DNA from: Vespa crabro
Taxonomy: Eukaryota; Arthropoda; Insecta; Hymenoptera; Vespidae
NCBI RefSeq assembly: GCF_910589235.1
Contig: NC_060972.1
Coordinates: 3,904,899 to 3,968,898 of the forward strand
DNA length: 64,000 bases
Direction of reading: 5' to 3'
In this document: positions 12,797 to 25,332 of the stretch, piece by piece
Position numbering within the stretch: position 1 is the first letter of the stretch
Layout of the letters: each line of letters begins with the position of its first letter
Program-made: the position numbers and the translations under genes
Notes under the pieces: generated by a model
Seen by the model: only the letters and a program-made list of their open reading frames with translations
The model's database searches: none
What the model was told of the DNA's origin: nothing

Positions 12797-14497
12797 TCAA
12801 CTATTATAACTGTTCCTTGAGTTGTCGAAACGTTTATGTGTTCCAGAGAATGTGTTTTCCCTTCCACGGGCTGCATATCCCCAACGATCTAAAATAATTA
12901 ATTTTGTAATTTATTATTTGTTTTTAAAAATATTTTATTGATGATATCAACCATCTTCTGTTAAAACACTCACTACGATTGTAACCGCCACCACCAGTTC
13001 TCGTTGCTAATTCTGCCAATTTTGGATTGATGACCTGATTAGCCTCTTGAAGTACATTAATTAGATCTTTAGCTTGTCTGCTATTTTGTGGAGTGAAGAA
13101 TGCGTAACTCGTTCCTGTACTTTGCGAACGGCCTGTTCTTCCAATTCTGTGTATGTAGTCTTCAGACGACGACGGATAATCGAAGTTGATCACATATTTT
13201 ACATCGTCAACATCTAAAGAAAAATAATCATTATAAAGAAGGTAAAAACAATTGATGCGCATCATTTTCTCTTTTTTTTTTACAATTCTAACAAGTTTTT
13301 CTTTTTATATCCCTGAATTTTCATATATCAAAATTGTTGTATAAAATAGTAATATGTAGAAATACAAAGGTGAAAGCTACACAAAAAAAATTGTAGATTT
13401 ATGTCTCTGATATTTCTTTCTATCTTGCATTACAGCTTATATTATTTGTTCCTTACATATATATATATATATATATATACATGCACACACACACACACAT
13501 ATATATATATACACATATTTTTGTATACATATGCAGCTAAACAAACACCTATAATCATTCGTTAAAATATAATAAATGAAAATGGAATAGAATTTCTCTG
13601 TGTAACAATGACCAAAATAAAGTTACTTTGATCTATACAAATATGAAATATTTAATATGTTTTCTAAATCAATAATTCCACGCAACATAGTAAAGGCAAT
13701 TTCAATGATAGTTGAAAATAATATGACATCACAAAGTATTTATATACAAAAAGTTGAAGTGTAAAAATCGATAGAAAGAAAATATAACAATGAGAGAAAA
13801 AATGTATAATAAAAATTATATTGTTGTCTTCGGAATTATTGTCATAAAATGAAAGGATACAAATTAGCTTAGTTTATAAATTACGCATGAATGCGTACTT
13901 TATAACGCTTAAGTCTGCTGCATTATAATAAATACAAACCCAGTTACTGCTGAACATTGCATTCCGTATGACTGCATACAAAATGCCCCAGGGGGTGTGT
14001 AGTCTTGAATGCAAGTTCAGATCACAGAGTGTTGTGTCCTAAGCATCACCTTCGAGTAGCGATAGTAGCAAAATCAATAGATTGTTGTCTCTGACACCGG
14101 CTGAGCATTGGCTATGAAGTGTGATGGTTGTACCAAAATGGAAACCAGCGTTTTATCTCACAACCAACCAGCGCGATAACGCCCGCGCACCACTATACTT
14201 CTGTGGTACACAGGCTGTACACAGAGGCACATTAAGTACAAGTATTTTATATGCAAAATTGCGCACGTACTATGAGTGAGCCATGTTTTTTCTTTATGGA
14301 ACGAGATCGTTTTCATCGCACACTCAACGTATTCTGTGCACCATGTGCCTCTGAAACAAAAGACAACCAGACTGATTAACATAAATTAAAAGATGCCCAC
14401 ACTTATCACTAAAACCATTTTTTTTGTTTGTTTCTTTTTTTCTTTTCTTTATTATTATTTCTTTTTTCTTCTTTTTTTTTCTTTTTTTTCTTTTTTT

Positions 14498-14534
<37 letters not shown>

Positions 14535-15870
14535 TCGCATTAAAACTGTTCTCAAGTCTTCGACACAAGCCCATCATATCCTCGTCTTAGCTCTCAGAAC
14601 TAACACAATGGGAATAGATTGCATTAGCAAATATATTCGACAGCTATGCTGGTGGAAACACACTTTTACTTTATGTGCAAATTAGAAATAAAAGTAATTA
14701 ATATTTAAAATTTTCAAATGTCAATCATCAACTAGCATTACGATAAACAATAACTGAGATAACTTATAAGTAAATTATAATATTGCAAGAGAGTAATAAA
14801 TTAAATTATAAAAAAAAAAGGAAAAAAAAAAAAAAAAGAAAAATATTCTTTTGCAAGATGCTTTACACGTACATTATTTTCCAAAGAACTGTTTTAGTTA
14901 TACACTAATTTCACGTTCTTTTCATTGAAAGCTCACAAAGGATTAGTTTATATTCTAATAGTGAAATTGCAATCTACTAATCCCATAAATTTTTATGAAT
15001 AAAATCTAAACTAATAATTGGTATAATTGCACTTACAAAATAGATGAAAAAATATTATAATTTGTACATATAAAATTAAATTATAAATTTCAATGTACAA
15101 ATATTGAAATGAAGAACAGTAAAGCTGTATGTACGTGTGTCGATTGGGAATATATTAATACATGGTGAGTTTCATATATAAGATGTAAAGAATATTGTCA
15201 ATATTTATTTTTACTAGTATATAAATATAGACAAATTATATTACATGAACGATTTAGAACTCACCATGTACACAAGATAGATCATTTAATGTGTAAGAAA
15301 TCAATTTCTTCAAAATTATCGACCATAGCGATTTTATCACCTCTCTCATAATCATTTTCTTAGGAAATATTAAGGTCAGATTATTAAAACAGAAGGACCT
15401 TAATATTTCCCAAGGAAAAAAAGAAAAAACGATTTTGAGAAAGACATATTTGCTATTAAAACATTGAAAAAAAGCAAAGCATCACTAGAATGAAGAAATC
15501 AATTGATTACACTTGAAATGTTCTATCTTTATTACTTAAAAGCATTTATTATATTGCATCTACTTATAAAAAGTAAAGAGAGATATAAGCTAAAAATATT
15601 GTTAAAAAATACCAGCTAACTAATGCCTTCTATTTTTTGGTTTTTAAAAGCTTATGTAAAGTTTGAGAATATATCATATACTTGTACTTTACACAATGTG
15701 TATCTTCTGAAAATACCACAGTTAATAGCAGGATCTATATTTACTACCTTATAAGTATATATATATATATATATATATAAAAAAAAAAATTATTTTGCTA
15801 TTATCTAACACAACACTAAACTTTTATCAAATACTCTATCGTTTATAACTTTCCTATAACGTTGATTTTT

Positions 15871-15901
<31 letters not shown>

Positions 15902-17832
15902 AAAATATGATCCTACTGTTGATAAGCAGCATTCTCAGATTATGTCAAACATATGATTACATTGTCTTGTAATTAAAGTACTATAAATATATGCGCGCAC
16001 CTACAAATATATAACATGTTGTTCATATTAATAATTATTTCACTTTATCCATTGAACAGTGAGGCATCACTTCATATAACCAGTCTGTGCTACATCGCCA
16101 CCTCCCTCTGTTTATCCTCTACTATTCACGGAATGATTGAATAGTTATAAAAACTTTTTTTTTGTTTTTTTTTTTCTCTTTTTTTTAAATAGCAAAAAAT
16201 GTTTTTCAGAGAAAATGAAAAACTAGAAGAAAGATATCACTTACCCAATCCACGTGCAGCAACATCCGTTGCTACAAGAATAGAACCTTTCTTGTTTCTG
16301 AATTCTATAAAATTATACATTATGTTGTATACATTGTTATACAAGAAATTAAAGTGATATATTCAAAAAAAAGCATACCTCTAAGAACATAATCTCTTTC
16401 TTGTTGCGACTTATCACCATGCATGCATACTGCAGGCCAGCCATATCTCCTAATATTTCTTGTGATATTTTCAACTTTCTTTTTTGTCTCTACAAAAATG
16501 ATAGTCTTTCCACCATCATCATTTACATTACCAATTTCTTGAAGTAGAGTTCCCAATCTAAAATTTGTTCAAAGATTTTAATAAAGTTAATCTTTTTTAT
16601 TTGTTTACCTATTTATATAAACATATATTGTTCGTAAAAATAAAATCTGTGGGGGGTCAGTTCTTCTTAGAGGTAAAATGATATGAATGCAATCAAAAAA
16701 TTTCATATTCATCACTAATATCATCATATCACAGGTTTCTTTTTCCATTGAGAAAAGACAGAAACTTCAGGAAATTATGAATTACTTACTTTGTTTCTTT
16801 TTCGTGTTCTTGACATACATCAACTATTTGAAGAATGTTGTGGTTTGCAGCCAAAGTCAATGATCCAATATTTAATTGAGTGTAATCCGTAAGATATTCT
16901 TCTGCAAGATTTCTTACTTCTTTTGGCCAAGTAGCTGACCACATGAGAACTTGTCGATCTGGTCTGATCTGTTCTATGATTTTTCTAATTTGAGGTTCAA
17001 ATCCCATATCCAACATACGATCAGCTTCATCCAATACCAAATATGTACATCTTCGTAAATTTGTTGTACCTCGTTCTAAGAAATCTATAAGACGTCCAGG
17101 TGTCGCGATACAAATTTCTACTCCTCGTTCAAGATCACGTGCTTGACTTCCTTTTGGGGCACCACCAAAAATGCAAGTATTTCTTACATAAGATAATGAT
17201 CCAAAATCATTGACAACGCTTTGTATTTGTTGAGCAAGTTCACGAGTTGGTGCTAAAACAAGAGCGATTGGCCCATCTCCTCTATTTAAAGGTTGTTGAC
17301 TGTTGATGTGTACAATAGCAGGTAATATATAACCTAATGTCTTTCCAGATCCAGTTTGTGCTATTCCAACCATATTTAGCCCAGACATAGCAATTGGCCA
17401 ACCTTGAGCTTGTATAGCAGTTGGTTCTGTAAATCCTTGCTTTCTAATAGCCTGCATTACATAGTCAGGAAAATTTCCTTCTTCAAAAAATTGAATAGGA
17501 TTAGGTATTTTTTCCCCTTTGAGAGTGATTTTGTTTTCTTCCCTAAACAAATCGACTTCACGAGGATGACGTGATTGTACATTTGGATGTGGTATATAGA
17601 AATCTTTTTTGAAAGGTTTCAAGTTCTCATAATCCCAATTTGGTTTTCTCAGGTTGGTTCCAGCTACATTGGCATTACGTGGTCCACGTCCAGCAATACC
17701 ACCTCCACTATTTCCACCTGTACCTCCATTACGACTTCCAAAACGACTATTTGATCCACCACTTCCATATCCATTTCGTTGGCCTACTCCTCCACGATGG
17801 CTCACACTATTACTACGGTAACCACCAGACAT
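12797..17832 (-). CDS. DDX5: DEAD-box RNA helicase of the DDX5/p68 (Rm62) type
   Basis: ATP-dependent RNA helicase of the p68 group, with roles in splicing, transcription and miRNA processing in relatives. Coding exons in transcript order: 17832-16790, 16557-16379, 16304-16245, 13213-12974 and 12888-12797, giving 537 aa. A Gly/Arg/Asn-rich tail (residues 1-60) is followed by the p68 marker block KPNWDYENLKPFKKDFY and the Q motif GFTEPTAIQAQGWP. The helicase motifs follow: I AQTGSGKT, Ia PTRELAQQ, Ib TPGRLID, II DEAD, III SAT, IV IIFVETKK, V ATDVAARGLD and VI HRIGRTGRS. All catalytic motifs are intact. The C-terminus is short (RWGYAARGRENTFSG...) and RG/SR-rich. The coding exon begins at 17845 after an acceptor, so upstream exons are non-coding. 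The fourth intron is about 3 kb, much longer than the rest, and carries foldbacks and a GC-richer island. Confidence 0.95.
13214..16244 (-). other. 3-kb intron of DDX5 with embedded structure
   Basis: The intron separates motif V (ARGLD) from the DVDDVKYVINF segment. It holds a (TA)n/(CA)n microsatellite at 13457-13514, a GC-richer island at about 13880-14390, a long poly(T) tract at about 14470-14533, two foldbacks (15160-15271 and 15320-15455), and a small GC-richer patch at 16040-16140. Other introns of this gene are only about 55-230 bp. Confidence 0.8.
14470..14533. repeat. Poly(T)/(CT)-rich tract
   Basis: About 60 bases are almost all T, with occasional C. On the transcribed (minus) strand it is poly(A). 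It gives spurious poly-Phe open frames. Confidence 0.9.
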
Positions 17833-18703
17833 AGATCCATAAGTCCTAAAAAATGAATTAACTCTTTATTTAATTTAAATAAATTATTCCAGAGAAATAA
17901 AAGATATTATAAAAAGAAAACTCAAATTTACTAGTAAATTATACAATTGTAGTGAACATAGAGAAAACGGTTCCAGACTTTAATGTGTGGACTCCGAAGG
18001 CATTCATTCACATTTTACTCTTCCTCTTACAAGCATTCATGCTCCATTGAAATACAAAATGGAGGCATGCCAAAATAAGAGGGTTATAAAATTATTTCGT
18101 TTTTATATTATATATTTCTATATTAAAGATAAAGCTTATATTTGACAATTATATGCACGTAAGAAATCAGAATTCTGAAATCGTTACATATAAATATAAA
18201 AAAAAGAAAAAAGAAAGAAATTATATTTCACATAATTAGAATTTTTCTATACGGACATTTTTAACAATCAATTTAATTTGTTAAGTATAATATTTATATA
18301 AAATAAGGATTAGTAGAATACTAACCCAAGTTTTATTAATCCAAGAATAGTGCTCCTTGTTCGTATCCTTAAACGAAGATATTTTGAATATATATAAAAA
18401 AAATAAATCCAAATATAGAAGTAAATAAATCGACAACCATTTTGAAAGTGCTACGATATCTTCCAAAAAATTTTTTTCATCGCATTGGCGAGGGCAAGAT
18501 GGATACTTCCATTATGGACGGTTCGATAAATTCGCGCATTGCAAATATAGGCAATGCGCATAATGGAAAATTCCAGAAAATTACACAACGTATTAAAAGG
18601 CTTCTATGAATCACTGTATAATCCACTAAACTATAGTTTTTAATAAAGAAAAAATTCCAACACCAAGAAGATTGAAATAATTAGATGAGATTTTTTTACT
18701 TAC

Positions 18704-18793
18704 ATGTTTAATAGATTGATATGATGCTTCAATCCCCAAAATATTAGTGATTCTTATGAAGATTTTTCTTTCGTTGAAAAGCGGCAAAGATTT
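18704..18793 (-). other. Candidate non-coding 5' exon of DDX5
   Basis: On the minus strand a TTTATAG acceptor ends at 18794 and a GTAAGT donor begins at 18703, bounding 90 nt without an ATG. It would be a spliced 5'UTR exon between the first exon (18931 upward) and the coding exon at 17845. It is inferred from splice signals only. Confidence 0.4.
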
Positions 18794-18930
18794 CTATAAA
18801 TAAATAATGAAAATGTAATGATTTGTTAATACTTAGAAGATATGTGATTATAATAGGGTAAAGGATATAAAAGAGTAAAAATAAAATAAATGAAAAAAAA
18901 AAAATTGCAATAATCAGAATGCAAACTTAC

Positions 18931-19060
18931 CCGTACCGCTACCAGGGACAGAAAGAACGACCCAGGCAGATGCCGGATATGAGTCACCTAGGATTCTACT
19001 TCCTAAAGATAGTAGAGGGGGTAACAAGAACTGCGCAGAACTTCAAAATGCATCGTTAGC
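18931..19060 (-). promoter_or_regulatory. Candidate DDX5 first exon and promoter
   Basis: A GC-richer patch on the minus strand ends at a perfect GGGTAAGTTT-type donor (GT at 18930-18929). It lies directly upstream of DDX5 and downstream of SLC25A19. The right boundary is approximate because I cannot see a clear start site. It contains no open frame leading into the coding exon, so it would be untranslated. Confidence 0.45.
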
Positions 19061-19635
19061 GCATACTTTCCATATATTGATCTCTTTCTACGTCTTATAT
19101 ATTAACAAAAATTCACAACTAAGTACATTTTATAAATCCATAATTACAATAAAGCTACATTACGTATAAAAAAAAAAGGTATATTAAATGTCAATTAAAA
19201 ATTACAAATTTATGTATAGTTTATATAATAAATGCTTTATGATACAATGATTATACGTATTTGCTACCAATCAAAACAATCTATCATAGTCTCATCTTTC
19301 TGATTGGTCTATATATTTTATATACACGTGACTAACTTATGGGACGTAATACATATATGTGTATATGCATGTGTGAAGTATTGGAGATTACCTTAATTGT
19401 TTTATAAGATAAAAAATAGCACAGTAAATGATCGGTAAAAAAAAATTATAATAGTTGATCGTAAATTTTTTTTTTATTAACTTATATATTTGTACCATTA
19501 AAATAATAAATAAAATAAAGATCAAATCTTGAGAGCATCGTTGTTGATCAGTGCATTGTTACGGTGTAACAGTAGTAATGTTCATTCATATTTTATTACA
19601 CAACATTAGTTATCTATTTTTTCAAATCAATATTG
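19061..19635. other. Spacer between DDX5 promoter and SLC25A19 3' end
   Basis: AT-rich sequence that must include the SLC25A19 3'UTR (minus strand). No further feature was recognised. Confidence 0.5.
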
Positions 19636-20825
19636 TCATATATTCTTTAAAATTAATAAGGCTTGTTCATAAAAAGTAAAATGTAAAGCTGTCGTCAATG
19701 CAGCTTTTAATTGACTTGGTAATAAACCTTTAAACAAACCTTTTACACCCTCATCTTTTATCGTTACTCTTAAACAATCTATCAAACCTTTGCATTTAAA
19801 AAATCTACCAAATTCTTTTCTACCATATTCAAAACCTTGTATTTGCAGTCTTTTTCGTGCTAAATCCATTGGATATACAACGGTTTTTGCCATTAAACCA
19901 GCTATACTACCAGATATCATAGAATTGTAAAAGTTTGTTTCAGTTTCTTTAAAATACTTTTTATAGATATCTACAAGATATTTATAAAATAAAAATTGTA
20001 AACCAGTATGTGGAGCAATTTGTAATAAAGTTGGTGATATTCCAGAAAAAAAGACCTTTGGTGATTCTTTATGTAGAATTGTACTGTAAATAAAACATAA
20101 ACAGATGTTAAATTAAAACAAATAGATTATGTATATAATTTGTTTTAATTAGATTAAAATGTAATAAACTCACCTACATGAGTGTAATATACCTTTATAT
20201 ACTTTGCAATTGTAAGATTGAGCTATTAATCTTGTTCTAATAGTATCAAAAGGGAAAGATATAATGGTAGCGATACTTCCAGCACTTGCACCAGCCATAA
20301 AATTTGTTAAATATTTCCGTTCATTTAAATATGAGTATTTATCAGAAAATTCCATAATTACATTATAAGAATAAAACTGTAATGACATCAATTTTTTCTT
20401 TCAATTATAATTTCTAGTTATATTTAACATTATATTTTACCTGTCCTGTCCCATAAACTACAGATAATAATTGAGCAGGCATATGTCCCTTCCATAATGC
20501 AAATATTCCTTCTTCTTTTAATATCAACCAAAATGCTTGGAAAACAGATTGATATTTACTAGTATGATATTGTCCTATAGGTTCTACTTGCAACTATAAA
20601 AAAATATAAAATGTAAATAATTTAATGATTTTATGAAATAAAATATATATATATGCACGATCAGAATATTTATATATTATCATAATATTATAATCTTTAT
20701 ATTACCTGAAATCTTATCTTTACAACATCCAAGGGCTGACAAGTGAAACGTGTAAGAAATCCACTAATAGCTCCCGCAATAGCATGATCTCTATTATTTT
20801 CTTTAGCCATTGAAAATGTAACCAT
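19636..20825 (-). CDS. SLC25A19: Mitochondrial thiamine pyrophosphate carrier (SLC25A19 type)
   Basis: Mitochondrial carrier-family protein of the inner membrane that imports thiamine pyrophosphate for matrix dehydrogenases. Exons in transcript order: 20825 (or 20810)-20706, 20593-20441, 20376-20174 and 20083-19636, giving 307 aa (302 from the inner ATG). The three carrier repeats each show the PxDxxR/K signature: CQPLDVVKIRFQ, SFPFDTIRTRL and VYPMDLARKRLQ. The blocks LWKGHMPAQLLSVVYG, GLLPSQLKAALTTALHF and PHTGLQFLFYKY are typical of the TPC subgroup, which is the basis for the substrate call. Two in-frame ATGs (20825 and 20810) follow an in-frame stop, and either could start translation. 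The gene is divergent from PPIP5K. Confidence 0.9.
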
Positions 20826-21372
20826 TAAATGTTCGTTATATAATGGCCATGATTCTTAATTTAATTTCTTGTATTTTAAAAAAAAAAAAAAATAATGTAT
20901 TATCACTTCTCCATTTTAAAGAATAATACTTTTGTTAAATATTTATAGACTACAATACTTACAGTTTATAAACATTACTATAATTCCAGATAATAAAAAT
21001 AAAAAAGAGGATATTTTATTAATATATTATAGTATTTTCATATTTATTATCATCAATTAAATAAATGTATTTTCAATTTAAATTATTTCAATTTAATAGT
21101 ACTTGTTTTTGTCGTATGTATTATTCATATTCTCTTTTTCTTATGTGATCACAAAGACACATTCTGTATAACATAACCTAATTGTGGAACGCATCCACAT
21201 TGATTGGCAATTCCATTGTTATACCGGTGGTCCCACTACGAACGAAATAGATACTGTAAAATCTTCGGTAAATAAGTAAAACGAGTTAGTCGACGTTTAA
21301 TGTACTTATTTGATAATTAAATTATCTAAGATAAGTAGTGCAGTCTTTTTTATCAATGAAACTTCATCTGAC
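20826..21372. promoter_or_regulatory. Probable bidirectional promoter, SLC25A19 / PPIP5K
   Basis: About 550 bp lie between divergent start codons. The core at 21160-21270 contains AACATAACCTA (21170-21180), shared with the METTL18/DMAC1-like gap, followed by a less AT-rich patch (TGGCAATTCCATTG, ACCGGTGGTCCC). It would serve the most distal PPIP5K first exon. Confidence 0.55.
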
Positions 21373-21624
21373 ATGTCTTACACTGAATTGGAACATGGTT
21401 ATCAGGCAAGTAAATGTTAACATATATTTGCAATACAAATTTTTCAGTGAAATATATATCTTTTTAACATAAAATAAAATATTAATATAATATTTTTTTC
21501 AATAACTCTTTTATAGGGTCTACGGAGTGCAAGCCGACCTATATTTTATGTAGGCGATATCAATTCTGTACAATCTAATCTTATTGGCCCTGTTGCATCT
21601 TCTATTTATCGATCATCAAAAAGA
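21373..21624 (+). CDS. PPIP5K: PPIP5K distal alternative 5' exons (1a and 1b)
   Basis: Exon 1a (21373-21405, 11 codons, [11 protein letters not shown]) ends at CAG followed by GCAAGT, a consensus GC-type donor. Exon 1b (21517-21624, 36 codons, [14 protein letters not shown] and onward) follows a clear acceptor and ends with GTAAGC. Both are phase 0, as the common exon at 26153 requires. There is no nearer coding exon that could use them, so they are assigned to PPIP5K by phase, strand and position. Confidence 0.65.
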
Positions 21625-23021
21625 GTAAGCAATAATTATTATGATATACTAAATTTTAATATTCACTTAGATAATCTCACTTAATAAAAATGATGTGTTT
21701 ATTTTAATCACTACTATAGTTGAATTTTGTTTTTTATTGTTGCGCATGTAATAGATAAATTTGTTTATTATTTGCATTTCATGTTTTTTTTATATGTCAC
21801 AGTGTTTTTAGTCTTTTAGTATTATATTTATTTGTTTAAAGATTATAAATTAAAATATCTTAATATCAAATGAATAAATAAATAAATATTATATTTGTTA
21901 TTATTGAGGATTAAAATAAGTATACAATATGCATTTAGTTTTTTCGGTATATAGGTATTAAAAAGAATAAAACTTATATAATGCTAATTTGTAAATTAAT
22001 TTATGTAAAAATATATGTATACTTACAAAGAGTAAAAACATGAGATAATTTAATAATGTAATCTCCATATTTATATGTAACACTTATAGCAAACATTATA
22101 TAAAAATATATTTTTTTTAATGTATGTAGATCTTTTTATTATTTATTGCTTGTTACATAGCGAAAATTCACAACATAATGAACAGTGTTCACTTAGGGAG
22201 TGTCCAATCATCCAAAAATAGAATACCCACTACTCACTTTGTATTTTTGGTTATTTTATGCATAGCATGTTAATGCGTGGTTTTAGTTGAAGTCTTTACA
22301 TTTTTTCATTATAGTGCTATATAAAAAAGTATTCATTGAAAAAAATTTCCATAGTGTATTCCATAGTGTTATTATTATCAAGATATCAAATTTTACTAAT
22401 GGAAAACTGCTATACAGTACAAATATCATATATATATATATTTATCAAATAATAGTAACATAGAAACTAAATGAATTGATTTTATAATTATATTATCAAT
22501 ATTTTTTGAGTGATATCATCTATTTTTTTGTTTCTATTAGGTATTTTTATATTAAATCTTTAATTAACTTATTATCTATGCATGCACTAACTTTAATATT
22601 AAACATTGTAATAAAACAACAGATTTAAATTTATAAACAAATTGGAATTACATATTTTTTTTACAGTAAATCTATATGAATTGATGTATGATCTATAATA
22701 TGTATGAATAACTGTATATTCAACTTTATTCTTACAATGGAAACTATAAATCCTTCTATGTCTATCGTTTCAACTTCTGAAGTATTTCCTGAAGTATACA
22801 TTGTTGATAATGAAGCAGAACCATATTGGCTAATAATGATGGTAGAGTTTTTTATTTCGATTATAATTTAAATTTGCATTATTTATAACATGTATTTGGT
22901 CTTGTAATTGTTAAATGCGTGATGTCTACTAATATATGTTATGTATTATAAAAAGAATGTAACATATCTAATTCATTTGATTTGCTTGTAGAATTATATG
23001 TTATTAGTTTCAGAAAGTCAA

Positions 23022-23092
<71 letters not shown>

Positions 23093-25294
23093 CATAACAT
23101 TAACTTTGTCTATCTCAATACAGTAAAACATACATATATATAAATCATAATTCGTGTAATTTTATTTTTCTGTTATATACTAAATTAATTATAATACACA
23201 GTTTTTGAGAGTGGCATGTTAAAATATCTCATTTTATTTTTTCTGTTATCAGTGTGTATTATGTACTTTTGAATTACTAACCAAGGTTTATGATATTTGT
23301 ATAGTTAGCAAAGATAGATAAAGCCTTTATCATATGTACTTATTTGAAGAATATTCATGTATCAATGTAGTTAAAGTTTTCCTGTTAAGGCAGTTATTTT
23401 AAAGCATTTGTATATATATCCCGGCAATTGTAAAAGATTAGAAATTATTTAATATATTAAATGTCTGTTAGAAACGTTCAATCTATAAAAATATATCGAT
23501 GTTATCATTTCTATAAAGAGATATCTCTTACCGAAAAATATTATCTAATTACTTATAAGAGAAATATAGATAAGCTTCATAAGTAAACTAGATATAAAAT
23601 GACTATTTAATCTTCATTAGCTTATAAACTTTAAAATGAAATTAAACAGATCTATGAGTTTAGTAATGCAGAGATTTGATGACTGCAATATTTCAACGGT
23701 ATGTTCATTTTATGAATTGTGAATAACACATAATGAAATTTCCAGAACTTTTAATCTATATGTGTGTAATGCAACACAAATAAATTCATAATCATAAGTA
23801 ATACATAAATATAATTTTTTCCAAGATTTATGTTTCTAGTATACTTGATATCTATTATCATTTGACTTCTTTTTCTTTCGTTGGTACTTGTGCATCTTTC
23901 ATTTATTAAACAATAGAAGAAAAGAGTTACATATCTTCATCTCATTAAAAAATATTATTAGTATACTTTTCATAAAGCATCTGCCATATGTACTCAACTG
24001 TATAATTACAAATTGTATCTGCTATCATTTTACATAATAATTCATTCTGTTGTATTTTACACACCATTACCATCTAATGATAAATAGAACTATAGTAATA
24101 GTATGAGTGTTATTAGCTGAATCATGGATTAGTACTACATTGATCGCGTACGATCTACCGTCTACTTCTCGACAATCGTAATAATATCGAAGTATTCGAA
24201 TGTTTTAATTTTAACATGGTTATATTTACAATCATGTCTATTAAACAAAATTTATGGAATGCTTTTAATACAACTTTTAAAGTTACATTAAAATGAAGTA
24301 ATATTTAACTTATAAAGATTATATTAAATTAATAGATAAAACAAGGAAAATTTTTTATTGATTAAATTAAGTTTAAAAATAACTGTTTTTAATGACATAT
24401 ATAAAATTGAAATTTAAATATAACACTAAAGATTGATAAAATAAAATCATTAAAAGAAATAAGATAATAATAAATAGATAAAGGTATAAAGTAAATACAA
24501 AAACTTTCTTCAATTCTCAGAAGAATGAAGTCATATGATAGTGATCTGTTCTAACTATACATATAGTGAGTGAGTAAATAACCAAGTAAACTATCTTTTA
24601 TTATCAATTTAATATTTGTTAAAACGTGGAAACTATTTATTTTTGAAACTATTATAAATAAATATTGTTTTATGATTTAATACTTATTATACATAGTTTT
24701 TTTTATTTCTGGCTAATATACAAAACATTCCAATACACGTCAATTTCAATCTACCTATGTGTATCAAATTTATTATAACTCATTTTAAGTGTGTGTTACA
24801 AACATATAAAAGAGTTTTTTAACAACGCAAGTATTGTTGAATAGTATCCAAACATTTCAAGAAATAAAATTCTTATTCTTGGAAAAAAATACTATATTTG
24901 AAAATTATCTGTGGATTGGTGAAAAAGCTTTTCTGAATAAAAAATAATGGAATGGACGTGGCTAAAGGATTGGTGGCGTTTAAAAAAATGGCGTTATTAC
25001 AACCATGGAATAGACGCCGAATCAATATCAGGCATTCAAGATGTTACTGATTTGGATACTTGCTGTTACTGCGATGAATGTTTTGTAGGTTGCAAATATG
25101 CAATTTAATAATGAGATTCTGCTTATTTCAATCACATATCAATGCATTATACTAATGTTAAAATGTACATGTTCATATAAATAAGACCATTTTTAAACAA
25201 AACTACTATATTATTAATATATAATATATTATTGTTTGATTTTAATGGTATTCTTATTTATATTTACTTTTTTACTTTCAAATGAAAAAATAGA

Positions 25295-25332
<38 letters not shown>

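Noticed and set aside
17640..17834. Plus-strand His/Tyr-rich open frame
   Set aside because: It is the antisense of the Gly/Arg-rich DDX5 N-terminus.
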